Shown: positions 1 through 6,744 of the stretch, piece after piece
Layout: each line of letters starts with the position of its first letter
How positions within the stretch are numbered: position 1 is the stretch's first letter
Assembly (NCBI GenBank): GCA_937871685.1
Contig: CALMOL010000033.1
Span: forward strand, 1 to 8,461
DNA from: an uncultured Verrucomicrobiota bacterium
GTDB taxonomy: Bacteria > Verrucomicrobiota > Verrucomicrobiia > Chthoniobacterales > SZAS-18
Reading direction: 5' to 3'
DNA: 8,461 nucleotides
Position numbers and translations under genes: made by a program
The notes under the pieces: generated by a model
Told to the model about the DNA's origin: nothing
Database searches by the model: none
What the model saw: only the letters and a program-made list of their open reading frames with translations

Positions 1-279
1 GCCGGCGGGAGGCGGCCCATCGCGACGCGGTCCGCCGGGGCGGTTCTCGGCGCGAGGCGGGCGCGGCCCGCCGAAGCCACCACCGTCGCGCCGCGGCGGG
101 CCGCCGAACCGATCGCCGCGCCGGCCACGGTCATCAGCGCCGCCGCGGCCCTCGAATTTCGAGAGATCGGGCGGCGCCTCCGTGAGCCACGCGGGACCGA
201 ACTTCAGCCCGGACAAGTCCGAGAGGTCGATCGGCGGCGGCGTGGGACGCGACGGGGTGTCCTGGGGTTCGGATGGCAT
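1..279 (-). CDS. Hypothetical Arg/Gly/Pro-rich protein, N-terminal part (runs off left edge)
   Basis: This is an open reading frame of 93 codons that starts at ATG 279-277 on the minus strand and has no stop before the window edge, so the C-terminus is missing. The first residues are acidic and proline-rich (MPSEPQDTPSRPTPPPIDLS). A short ordered-looking stretch follows at about residues 20-45, with the pattern LSGLKFGPAWL and then PPDLSKFEG. From about residue 47 on it is low complexity and built of R, G, D, P and F, with GGF/RRG/RGD-type clusters like the RGG tails of RNA-binding proteins. Codon third positions are mostly G or C, as expected for a real gene here. I do not recognise the family; RNA or nucleic-acid binding is only a guess from the composition. 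It is divergent from radC. No Shine-Dalgarno sequence precedes the ATG. Confidence 0.62.
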   Translation of the reverse strand, partial: MPSEPQDTPSRPTPPPIDLSDLSGLKFGPAWLTEAPPDLSKFEGRGGADDRGRRGDRFGGPPRRDGGGFGGPRPPRAENRPGGPRRDGPPPAG

Positions 280-503
280 GATGAGACGACGAGGGGACGA
301 AGGGAATCGGCGGAGCGCCGAGGAGCGCGCGAAGTCCGGGACATCCCGGACCGGGAAAGCGTTCAGGCGAATCGGCGCGCGGGCATGAAGGGGACGCAGG
401 AAGACGGACGATGGCCGCCTTTCATTCATTCCATGCGCCCCCGCGCGCCGCAAGCGGTCCCGCTCGCGTGGACAGACACCGCGGGAAGCGAAGCGAATTT
501 CTC

Positions 504-533
504 TTGTCATTCATGCCCGACACTCGCTTCGAT
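504..533 (+). promoter_or_regulatory. Weak candidate promoter for radC, possibly leaderless
   Basis: TTGTCA (504-509) matches the sigma-70 -35 consensus at five of six positions. Eighteen bases downstream lies TTCGAT (528-533), which matches the -10 consensus at only three positions. A start site 6-7 bases further on would fall at or next to the A of the ATG at 540. That would make the radC message leaderless and would favour that start over the ATG at 513. The rest of the divergent region (280-503) shows no other convincing motif to me. This is a by-eye match in GC-rich DNA. Confidence 0.18.
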
Positions 534-539
534 GCGCCC

Positions 540-1262
540 ATGTCCGATCACGACGCTGGCGACGCCGCCCCGACCCGACGCATCCGCGAACTTCCCGAAG
601 ACGAGCGTCCCCGCGAGCGTCTCCTTCGCGGCGGGGCAGAGGCGCTCGGCGACGCGGAGCTCATCGCCATCCTCCTGCGCACGGGCCGCCAGGGGGCGAA
701 CGCGGTTGATGTCGCCCGCGAGTTGCTCGCCCGGTTTGGGGGATGTGATGGCATCGCCCGCGCGACCGTCCCGCAGCTCGCCGCCGTGAAAGGAGTCGGT
801 CCCGCCAAGGCGCTCCAGCTCGGCGCGGCCTTCGGCCTCGCCGTCCGCTTGGCGCGCCAACGGATTGCGCGCCAGCCACTCAACGAGCCGCGGCTCGTGG
901 AGGAACTGCTTGGCGCGGAAATGCGCCTCCTCGACCGCGAGTCGCTGCGCGCCGTGCTCCTCGACACCCGCCACCGCCTGCTGCGAGTAGAGGAAATTTC
1001 GCTCGGCAGCCTCAACGAGAGCATCGCGCATCCGCGCGAGATCTTCCGGGCCGCCGTCCAGCACGCCGCGGCGGCTTTCATTCTCGTCCACAATCATCCC
1101 TCCGGCGACGTGTCACCCTCCGAGGCGGATCATCGCCTCACGCGCCGCCTTGCCGAGGCCTCCCGAATCCTTCAAATCCCGATGCTCGACCATGTCATCA
1201 TCGGCGTGCCGCGAGGCGGTCAGCCCGGCTACTTCTCCTTCCGGGAGGCAGGGGTGCTGTGA
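540..1262 (+). CDS. radC: RadC family protein (JAB/MPN metalloprotease fold)
   Basis: The 240-residue product matches RadC (UPF0758) over its whole length; the E. coli protein is of similar size. The N-terminal half has the family opening RIRELPEDERPRERLL and the GDAELIAILLRTG segment (about residues 14-49). A helix-hairpin-helix-like turn VKGVGPAKA lies at about residues 83-91. The C-terminal half is the JAMM/MPN domain with the metal-binding motif HNHPSGD...D, giving H184, H186 and D197 as likely zinc ligands; all are present. Despite its name, a role of RadC in DNA repair is not supported by later work and its cellular role is unsettled. The start is uncertain: the frame is open from ATG 411, with further ATGs at 513 and 540. 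I chose 540 because it puts about 13 residues before the conserved block. No Shine-Dalgarno sequence precedes any of the three. Confidence 0.95.
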   Translation: MSDHDAGDAAPTRRIRELPEDERPRERLLRGGAEALGDAELIAILLRTGRQGANAVDVARELLARFGGCDGIARATVPQLAAVKGVGPAKALQLGAAFGLAVRLARQRIARQPLNEPRLVEELLGAEMRLLDRESLRAVLLDTRHRLLRVEEISLGSLNESIAHPREIFRAAVQHAAAAFILVHNHPSGDVSPSEADHRLTRRLAEASRILQIPMLDHVIIGVPRGGQPGYFSFREAGVL

Positions 1263-1276
1263 GGGAGGGAAGCCGA

Positions 1277-1397
1277 GAAGATGGAGGATGGAAGATGGCA
1301 GGGCGCGGGCTACATGGTCAAGCGCTGGCCACGACGTCAGCCCGGCCGCCCTCGATGCGATCTGCTGCTTCTTGCCATTCTCCATCTTCCATCCTTC
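1277..1397. repeat. Inverted-repeat element with GATGGAR-type heptamer arms
   Basis: The left arm (1277-1301) holds three consecutive 7-mers, GATGGAG, GATGGAA and GATGGCA. The right arm (1371-1397), read on the opposite strand, holds GATGGAA, GATGGAG and AATGGCA, also after GAAG. The arms pair as imperfect inverted repeats of about 25 nt with a few mismatches and small gaps, and share a perfect 14-mer, AGGATGGAAGATGG. Inside, CGGGCT (1306-1311) pairs with AGCCCG (1339-1344), so the whole 121 bases could fold into one long hairpin. It fills nearly all of the gap between radC and lpxA and ends 11 bases before the lpxA ATG. It encodes nothing recognisable. It is probably a dispersed palindromic repeat (REP- or MITE-like), but a single window cannot show dispersal. 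Confidence 0.72.
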
Positions 1398-1408
1398 CGG
1401 CTCTCCCC

Positions 1409-2200
1409 ATGATCCACCCCTCCGCCGTCATCTTTCCCGAAGCGCGCCTTGCCCCGGATGTTCGGGTCGGACCACACGTCGTTATTGAGGGGCCGGCGGA
1501 AATTGGCCCCGAGTGCGTCCTTGGGCCTGGCGCGGTGTTGCTCGGGCGCGTCGTGCTCGGCGCGCGTTGCCGCGTTGGCTCCGGGGCCGTGCTGGGTGGC
1601 GACCCGCAGGATCTGGGGTTTGACCCCGCCACCGACTCCGGCGTGCGCCTCGGCGAGGACAACGTCCTGCGCGAACACGTCACCATCCACCGTGCCACGC
1701 GCGCCGGCCAAGACACTGCCGTTGGCGACCACAACTATCTCATGGCCGGCGCCCATCTCGCGCACGACGTGGTAATGGGCTCACACAATATCGTCGCCAA
1801 CAACACGCTCTTCGGCGGCCACGTCCGCGTGGGCGACCGCGCGGTGTTTGGGGGCGGCTGCGTCTTCCACCAGCACGTCCGCGTGGGGGACGGCGTGATG
1901 ACCCAGGGAATCAGCGGCTACGGCAAGGACATCCCGCCCTTTTGCATCGGCGCGAAGGTCAACGAGGTCTTCGGCCTCAACGCCGTGGGCCTGCGCCGCG
2001 CCGGGGCCGGGCCGGAGGAGCGCCGCGAGCTCCAGCGCGCCTTCCATCTCCTCTACCGCGCCGGCAAGAACACGCGCGATGCCCTCGCCGCCGCCGGCGA
2101 AGAGCCGTGGGGGCCGCGGGCCCAGGCATTCTGGGACTTCGTTCGCGCCGCGATGGAGGGTCGGGGCATCTGCGCATGGGGAGGTAGTGGTGACGCCTAG
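1409..2200 (+). CDS. lpxA: Acyl-ACP--UDP-N-acetylglucosamine O-acyltransferase (LpxA)
   Basis: The 263-residue product (E. coli LpxA has 262) carries out the first step of lipid A synthesis in the cytoplasm, moving a 3-hydroxyacyl chain from ACP to UDP-GlcNAc. Residues 1-180 are left-handed beta-helix hexapeptide repeats (e.g. IHPSAVI, VRVGPHVVI), and the C-terminal helical part has the family pattern FGLNAVGLRRAG. Aligning by eye with E. coli (offset 6, then 7), the catalytic and binding residues are all kept: H119 (=H125), H116 (=H122), H138 (=H144), H154 (=H160), R197 (=R204), and QD at 67-68 (=Q73/D74). The residue at the acyl-chain ruler position is G167 (=G173), as in C14-selective E. 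coli LpxA. The start was moved from an upstream in-frame ATG (1259) to 1409, where homology begins (MIHPSAVI). No Shine-Dalgarno sequence is seen. galE follows after 24 bases. Verrucomicrobia can carry several LpxA-like paralogues, so this may not be the only copy. Confidence 0.93.
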   Translation: MIHPSAVIFPEARLAPDVRVGPHVVIEGPAEIGPECVLGPGAVLLGRVVLGARCRVGSGAVLGGDPQDLGFDPATDSGVRLGEDNVLREHVTIHRATRAGQDTAVGDHNYLMAGAHLAHDVVMGSHNIVANNTLFGGHVRVGDRAVFGGGCVFHQHVRVGDGVMTQGISGYGKDIPPFCIGAKVNEVFGLNAVGLRRAGAGPEERRELQRAFHLLYRAGKNTRDALAAAGEEPWGPRAQAFWDFVRAAMEGRGICAWGGSGDA

Positions 2201-2224
2201 CCGGGGTGCCTGTAACGTTTTCCC

Positions 2225-3196
2225 ATGCATATCCTCGTCACCGGCGGTGCCGGCTACATCGGGTCGAACTGCGTCGAGCAGCTCCTCCTGCGCGGCGATC
2301 GCGTCACCGTCTTCGACAATTTGACCGAGGGCCACCGCGCGGCGGTCCACCCGGATGCCCACCTCGTCGAGGGCGACCTGCGAGACCGCGGTCAGATCCA
2401 CGCCGCGCTGGAAGCCGCTCGCCCCGACGCCGTGATGCACTTCGCGGCCAACGCGCTCGTCGGCGAGTCGATGACGAATCCGTCGAAGTATTTCCAGAAC
2501 AACGTGGTCGGCGGCCTCAACCTGCTCGACGCCTGCGTGGCCGCCGGCGTGCGCCGCTTCGTCTTCTCCTCTACCTGCGCCACCTTCGGCGTGCCGGACA
2601 CGGTGCCGATCACCGAGGCCCTTCCGCAGCGGCCGATCAACCCCTACGGCGAATCGAAGCTCATGTTCGAGAAGATCCTGCGCTGGTATGATGAGATCCA
2701 CGGCCTGCGCTTCGTGTCGCTCCGCTACTTCAACGCCGCCGGTGCCGGCGAGCGCTTTGGCGAGGATCATCGCATCGAGACGCACCTCATCCCCAATGTG
2801 CTCAAGGTCGCGCTGGGGCAGAAGGAGCACGTCGAGGTCTTCGGCGGCGACTACCCGACGCCGGACGGCTCCTGCGTGCGCGACTACATCCACATCCTGG
2901 ACTTGGCCGCCGCGCACCTTCTCGCGCTCGGGCGCGACGAGAGCGCGTTCTACAACCTCGGCACCGGCGGCGGCAACTCCGTCTTCGAGGTCATCGAGTC
3001 CTGCCGCCGCGTGACCGGCCGGGAAATTCCCGCCGTGGTCAAGCCACGCCGCCCCGGCGATCCGCCCTTCCTCGTGGCCGGCTCGGACAAAATCCGCCGC
3101 GAGCTGGGCTGGACGCCGCGCTTCCAGAAGATCGACGCCATCGTCGAGAGCGCATGGAAATGGCATGTTCGCCATCCCCACGGCTACGGAGATTGA
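2225..3196 (+). CDS. galE: UDP-glucose 4-epimerase (GalE), extended SDR family
   Basis: The 323-residue product interconverts UDP-glucose and UDP-galactose (possibly also the N-acetyl forms) using bound NAD, and is cytoplasmic. The Rossmann dinucleotide motif GGAGYIGSN is at residues 7-15. The catalytic Thr is T117 in SSTCATFG (E. coli S124), and the YxxxK pair is Y141/K145 in YGESK (E. coli Y149/K153). RYFNAAGA, VRDYIHILDLA and the C-terminal PRRPGD...ELGW blocks are typical of GalE. The residue at the sugar-binding gatekeeper position (E. coli Y299) appears to be L283, so substrate range cannot be read with confidence. It lies 24 bases after lpxA on the same strand, probably co-transcribed, which suggests a role in LPS or other surface polysaccharide. 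The start ATG at 2225 immediately begins the Rossmann strand (MHILVTGG). No Shine-Dalgarno sequence is present. Confidence 0.95.
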   Translation: MHILVTGGAGYIGSNCVEQLLLRGDRVTVFDNLTEGHRAAVHPDAHLVEGDLRDRGQIHAALEAARPDAVMHFAANALVGESMTNPSKYFQNNVVGGLNLLDACVAAGVRRFVFSSTCATFGVPDTVPITEALPQRPINPYGESKLMFEKILRWYDEIHGLRFVSLRYFNAAGAGERFGEDHRIETHLIPNVLKVALGQKEHVEVFGGDYPTPDGSCVRDYIHILDLAAAHLLALGRDESAFYNLGTGGGNSVFEVIESCRRVTGREIPAVVKPRRPGDPPFLVAGSDKIRRELGWTPRFQKIDAIVESAWKWHVRHPHGYGD

Positions 3197-3256
3197 GTCG
3201 GCGAAGAGGGGGGAGCCGCCCGTGGCACAAGGGCGTGCGATTCGATGCGACCTCGC

Positions 3257-3291
3257 GGCGGAAAAGTTGTTCCAAGAAAAAATTTTCCGCC
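3257..3291. repeat. 9-bp inverted repeat (hairpin) in the galE-nuclease gap
   Basis: GGCGGAAAA (3257-3265) is perfectly complementary to TTTTCCGCC (3283-3291) across a 17-base A/T-rich spacer that ends in an A-run. It is the most A/T-rich spot of the 137-base gap between galE and the nuclease gene. It could end the lpxA-galE transcript, since U-runs would form part of the stem, but no T-run follows the stem, so it is not a classical intrinsic terminator. An operator or 5' UTR hairpin for the nuclease gene fits as well. I see no strong promoter in this gap. Confidence 0.4.
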
Positions 3292-3333
3292 CCGTGCTGC
3301 GCATGGCATAGAGCGGCCTTCGTCCCTTGGCCC

Positions 3334-6300
3334 ATGCGTCCCGGTATTTTTGTTCGTCTAGGGTTGCTGCTGCTTGGCGCCGCGGCGGCTTCCGCCCAGA
3401 TTCCCTACTCTGGCCGCGTTTATGCGCAAAACTTCGATGGGCTCCCGGCCGCTGGGACCTTCGCGGTTTCTGGCGTCGGGCCCGTCGCGCTTGCCGCCTC
3501 GCCGATCAATGCCACGGGCCTTAACGGCTGGAGCTTCGGCCTTCTCCCGGGAAGCACGGGCTCGAGCGTGCGCTTCTTCGTGGACAACGGCGTCGCGAGC
3601 GGCGGCGGCACCTATTCCTACGGCCCGACCGGTTCCGCCAACCGCTCGCTGGGCTCCCTTGCCAGCAACGCGGTCGCGTCCCGTTTTGGCGCCGTGTTCG
3701 TCAACTCTGGCTCGACCCCAATCCAGGCGCTGACGGTTTCCTACGTTGGGCAGCAGTGGCGCAACGGCGGGTCCGGCACGCCGAACATTCTGCGATTCTC
3801 CTACGCCGTCGGCGCTTCCGATATCGCCAACGGCACCTTCGTCGAGGAACCGTCCCTGCACTTCGCCGCGCCCGTGGCCACCGGCGCGGCGGGGCCGCTC
3901 GACGGAACGGCCACGGCTAATCAAACCGCGCTTTCCGCCCAGCTCACGGGCTTGGCCTGGGCTCCCGGACAGACGCTCGTCATGCGCTGGACCGACGTGA
4001 ACGATCCCGGCGCGGACGATGGCCTCGCGATTGACGATTTTGTCCTCCGCGACGGTGAGACCGACGCAGTTCCGCTTCACGTGCTCGCCGTCTCCCCCGC
4101 GGACGGAGGCGTGAACCGGGACCCGGGCACCGCTCTCACGGTCACCTTCAATCGCGCCGCGACGGTCACCGGCCGGTGGTTTCAGGTCGTGGGCACGGCG
4201 TCGGGTGCCCACTCGTGCACCGTGTCGGGTGGGCCCGTCGCCTACACGCTCACGCCCGACGCGGCCTTCGCGTTCAATGAGACGGTGAGCGTCACGCTCC
4301 GGGCCGCGCTGATCGCGGATGCTTCCAACGGCGCGCCGCTCGCGGCCGATTACTCCTGGAGCTTTGGCACCGCCGGGCCGCCGCCTCCGTTGTCGCGCAT
4401 CCACGACGTGCAGGGCGCCGGCGCATCCAGTCCGCTCGCCGGCGCGAACGTCACCATCGAGGGCGTGGTCACTGCCTCGTTCCAAGGCGCCGCCGCCGAT
4501 CCTGGCCTGCGCGGCTTCTTCGTGCAGGAGGAGGATGCCAACGCCGACCAGGATCCTGCCACTTCCGAGGGCATCTTCGTGTTCGACGGCGGGACCGCCC
4601 CCTTGGTCGAGGCCGGGCAGCGCGTTCGCGTGGTCGGCACGGTCGCCGAGTTCGGCGGCCTCACCGAAATCAGCCCGGTCACCAGCGTGGCCGTCCTGGG
4701 CCGCTCCCCGCTCCCCGCGGTGGTCCCAGTCACCCTGCCCCTGGCGAGCGCCACGGCGCTCGAGCGCCTCGAAGGCATGCGCGTCACTTTCCCGCAGACG
4801 CTCACCGTGACGAACAACTTCGGCCTGGGGCAATACGGCGAGATCGAGCTCTCGGCCGGCGGCCGACTCCTTCAGCCCACCAGCGTCGTCCCGCCGGGCA
4901 CGGCGGCCATTGCCCTCCAGGCAGCGAACGATCGCAACCGCATCTTCCTCGATGATGGCAGCAACCGTTCCTACCCGGATCCCACCCCGTATCTCGGCGG
5001 CATCGCGCCCACGCTCCGCACGGGAGCCACGGTCACGGGATTGACGGGTGTCGTCACCTTCTTCGCGGGCGGCTACCGCATCGAGCCAGATTCGCCGGTG
5101 AATTTCGTGGACGCCAACCCACGGTCGGAACCCCCCGCCGTCGGCGGCTCCCTGCGCGTGGTTTCCGCCAATTTGCTCAACTACTTCAACGGCAATGGCG
5201 CGGGCGGAGGCTTCCCGACGCCGCGCGGCGCGGACTCCGCGACCGAACTCGCCCGCCAGCGCGCCAAGTTGCTCGCGAGCCTCGCCGCGCTCTCGGCTGA
5301 CATCTATGGCCTCACCGAAGTAGAGAATGACGGCTACGGCGCCACCAGCGCGCTACAGGATCTTGTGGAGGGGCTAAACGCGCTGACGCCCCGCGACGTC
5401 ACCTACGCGGCCATCGTGCCCGCTTCCTCCGTCGGCAGCGATGCGATCCGCTGCGCGCTGATCTACCGCGTCGGCACGGTGCAGCCCGTGGGAGCGGCCG
5501 CCACGACGAGCGCAGGCGCCTTCGGACTTTATCGCCCGCCCATCGCGCAAACCTTTCGGCAGCTCAGCACCGGCGAAAAGCTCACCGTCGTCGTCAATCA
5601 CTTCAAATCGAAGGCCGCCGGCGGCACCGGCGCGGATGCCGACCAGGGAGACGGCCAGGGCTATTACAACGCCACCCGCACCCAGCAGTCACAAGTCCTC
5701 CTCGCGTGGCTCGCCACCGATCCGACCGCCAGCGGCGACCCCGACTTCCTGATCATCGGCGACCTGAACGCCTACGCGATGGAGGACCCGATCACCGCGC
5801 TGCTCAACGGCGGCTACGTTGACCTGACGCGCCGCTTCGAGGGCGCGGGTGGCTATTCTTATGCGTTCGGTGGGCAATTCGGCCACCTCGACCACGCCCT
5901 TGCCACGCCCAGCCTTGATAGCCAAGTCACCGGCGCGCAGGCTTGGCACAACAACTCCGACGAGCCCATCTACCTCGACTACAACCTCGAGAACAAGACG
6001 GCCGCGCAGGCCGCTCTCAACGTGGGCACGCCTTACCGCGCCTCCGACCATGACCCGGTGCTGATCGGAATCGCCTTGGCGCCGGCGCAGGCTCCGCAGT
6101 TGATCTCCGGCCCCACCTCCCAGGCGGCGAACACCGGCACCACGGTCGTCTTCCGCGTTTCCGCCGCGGGCACTCCCCGTCTCTCCTACCAGTGGCGGAA
6201 GGACGGCGCGGACATTCCCGGGGCCACGGAACCCACCCTGACGCTCACGAACGTTCCGCTCTCCGCCGCGGGCGCGTATTTGGTCGTCGTCACGAACTTC

Positions 6301-6720
6301 GCCGGCTCCGTCACGAGCGAAGCGGCGAGCCTCACGGTGAATCTGACTTACGCCACATGGTCATCCGGGATTCCCTGGCCGCCGGGCGCCGACACTTCTC
6401 CCACCGGCGACGTGGACGGCGACGGCGGCTCCAACTTGCTCGAGTTCGTCCAGGACACGGATCCGCTCTCAGCCTCGCGCCGGCCGCAGGTCATCGTTGA
6501 ACGGACCAGCCGAGGAGCCTCGGCCACCTATCGTCGCCGCAAGCACCTTGGTGCCGTGAGCGCTTGGCTCGAGCTCTCCGCCGATCTTCAAACCTGGACC
6601 GCCGCCGGCAGCGGCACGTTCATCAGCGAGGCAGACGCGGAAACCGACCTCTACCAAGTGACCCTTCCGTTCTCACCAAGCGGCCAGATTTTCACCCGCC
6701 TGCGCGCCACCGTGGATTGA
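3334..6720 (+). CDS. Secreted multidomain endonuclease, ExeM/NucH-like (EEP fold)
   Basis: The 1128-residue product is predicted to be exported and to cleave DNA outside the cytoplasm. Residues 1-21 are a Sec signal peptide (R2, R8, a Leu/Ala core, cleavage after ASA). Domains in order: a beta-sandwich at 25-240 (QNFDGLP start, AIDDFVLRD end); a Big_5-like Ig fold at 250-347 (VSPADGGVNRDPGTALTVTF); an OB-fold region of the YhcR/ExeM type at 353-605 (IHDVQG, GFFVQEED, RIFLDDG); the endonuclease/exonuclease/phosphatase domain at 609-912; an Ig-like domain at 920-1003 (YQWRKDG, AGAYLVVVTN); and a tail at 1005-1128 with a DxDxDG calcium-type loop (D1026, D1028, D1030). Catalytic residues are all visible: N613, E662/E664, H756 in NHFKSK, D810/N812 in GDLNAY, D853 in HLDH, and D905/H906 in SDHDP. 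The start was set at 3334, where the signal peptide begins, not at the open frame's first ATG (3154), which overlaps galE. DNA scavenging for phosphate or carbon is the likely role. Confidence 0.92.
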   Translation: MRPGIFVRLGLLLLGAAAASAQIPYSGRVYAQNFDGLPAAGTFAVSGVGPVALAASPINATGLNGWSFGLLPGSTGSSVRFFVDNGVASGGGTYSYGPTGSANRSLGSLASNAVASRFGAVFVNSGSTPIQALTVSYVGQQWRNGGSGTPNILRFSYAVGASDIANGTFVEEPSLHFAAPVATGAAGPLDGTATANQTALSAQLTGLAWAPGQTLVMRWTDVNDPGADDGLAIDDFVLRDGETDAVPLHVLAVSPADGGVNRDPGTALTVTFNRAATVTGRWFQVVGTASGAHSCTVSGGPVAYTLTPDAAFAFNETVSVTLRAALIADASNGAPLAADYSWSFGTAGPPPPLSRIHDVQGAGASSPLAGANVTIEGVVTASFQGAAADPGLRGFFVQEEDANADQDPATSEGIFVFDGGTAPLVEAGQRVRVVGTVAEFGGLTEISPVTSVAVLGRSPLPAVVPVTLPLASATALERLEGMRVTFPQTLTVTNNFGLGQYGEIELSAGGRLLQPTSVVPPGTAAIALQAANDRNRIFLDDGSNRSYPDPTPYLGGIAPTLRTGATVTGLTGVVTFFAGGYRIEPDSPVNFVDANPRSEPPAVGGSLRVVSANLLNYFNGNGAGGGFPTPRGADSATELARQRAKLLASLAALSADIYGLTEVENDGYGATSALQDLVEGLNALTPRDVTYAAIVPASSVGSDAIRCALIYRVGTVQPVGAAATTSAGAFGLYRPPIAQTFRQLSTGEKLTVVVNHFKSKAAGGTGADADQGDGQGYYNATRTQQSQVLLAWLATDPTASGDPDFLIIGDLNAYAMEDPITALLNGGYVDLTRRFEGAGGYSYAFGGQFGHLDHALATPSLDSQVTGAQAWHNNSDEPIYLDYNLENKTAAQAALNVGTPYRASDHDPVLIGIALAPAQAPQLISGPTSQAANTGTTVVFRVSAAGTPRLSYQWRKDGADIPGATEPTLTLTNVPLSAAGAYLVVVTNFAGSVTSEAASLTVNLTYATWSSGIPWPPGADTSPTGDVDGDGGSNLLEFVQDTDPLSASRRPQVIVERTSRGASATYRRRKHLGAVSAWLELSADLQTWTAAGSGTFISEADAETDLYQVTLPFSPSGQIFTRLRATVD

Positions 6721-6744
6721 GGCCGGCTTGCGGAAGGTCAGCAA

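Noticed and set aside
182..388. Short plus-strand frame in the left part of the window
   Set aside because: It overlaps the minus-strand Arg/Gly-rich gene and the divergent gap, and shows no protein-like pattern.
411..539. N-terminal extension of RadC from the first in-frame ATG (411)
   Set aside because: The extra 43 residues show no conserved RadC sequence. Starts at 540 (or 513) give normal length.
507..1097. Minus-strand open frames opposite radC
   Set aside because: Antisense shadow of a clear RadC coding region; no family resemblance.
1259..1408. N-terminal extension of LpxA from ATG 1259, overlapping the radC stop
   Set aside because: It would translate the inverted-repeat element. 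LpxA homology starts exactly at ATG 1409 and gives the usual length.
1781..3304. 507-codon open frame on the minus strand opposite lpxA and galE
   Set aside because: Both plus-strand genes are certain by motif. High GC makes stop-poor antisense frames common, and the translation is low-complexity (A/R/G/V/H/D-rich) with no recognisable domain.
3154..3333. 60-residue N-terminal extension of the nuclease from ATG 3154
   Set aside because: It overlaps the galE end and would bury the signal peptide, which begins at ATG 3334.
3358..4833. 491-codon open frame on the minus strand opposite the nuclease gene
   Set aside because: It lies entirely within a gene with intact catalytic motifs. The translation is biased in composition, without motifs or a plausible start context.
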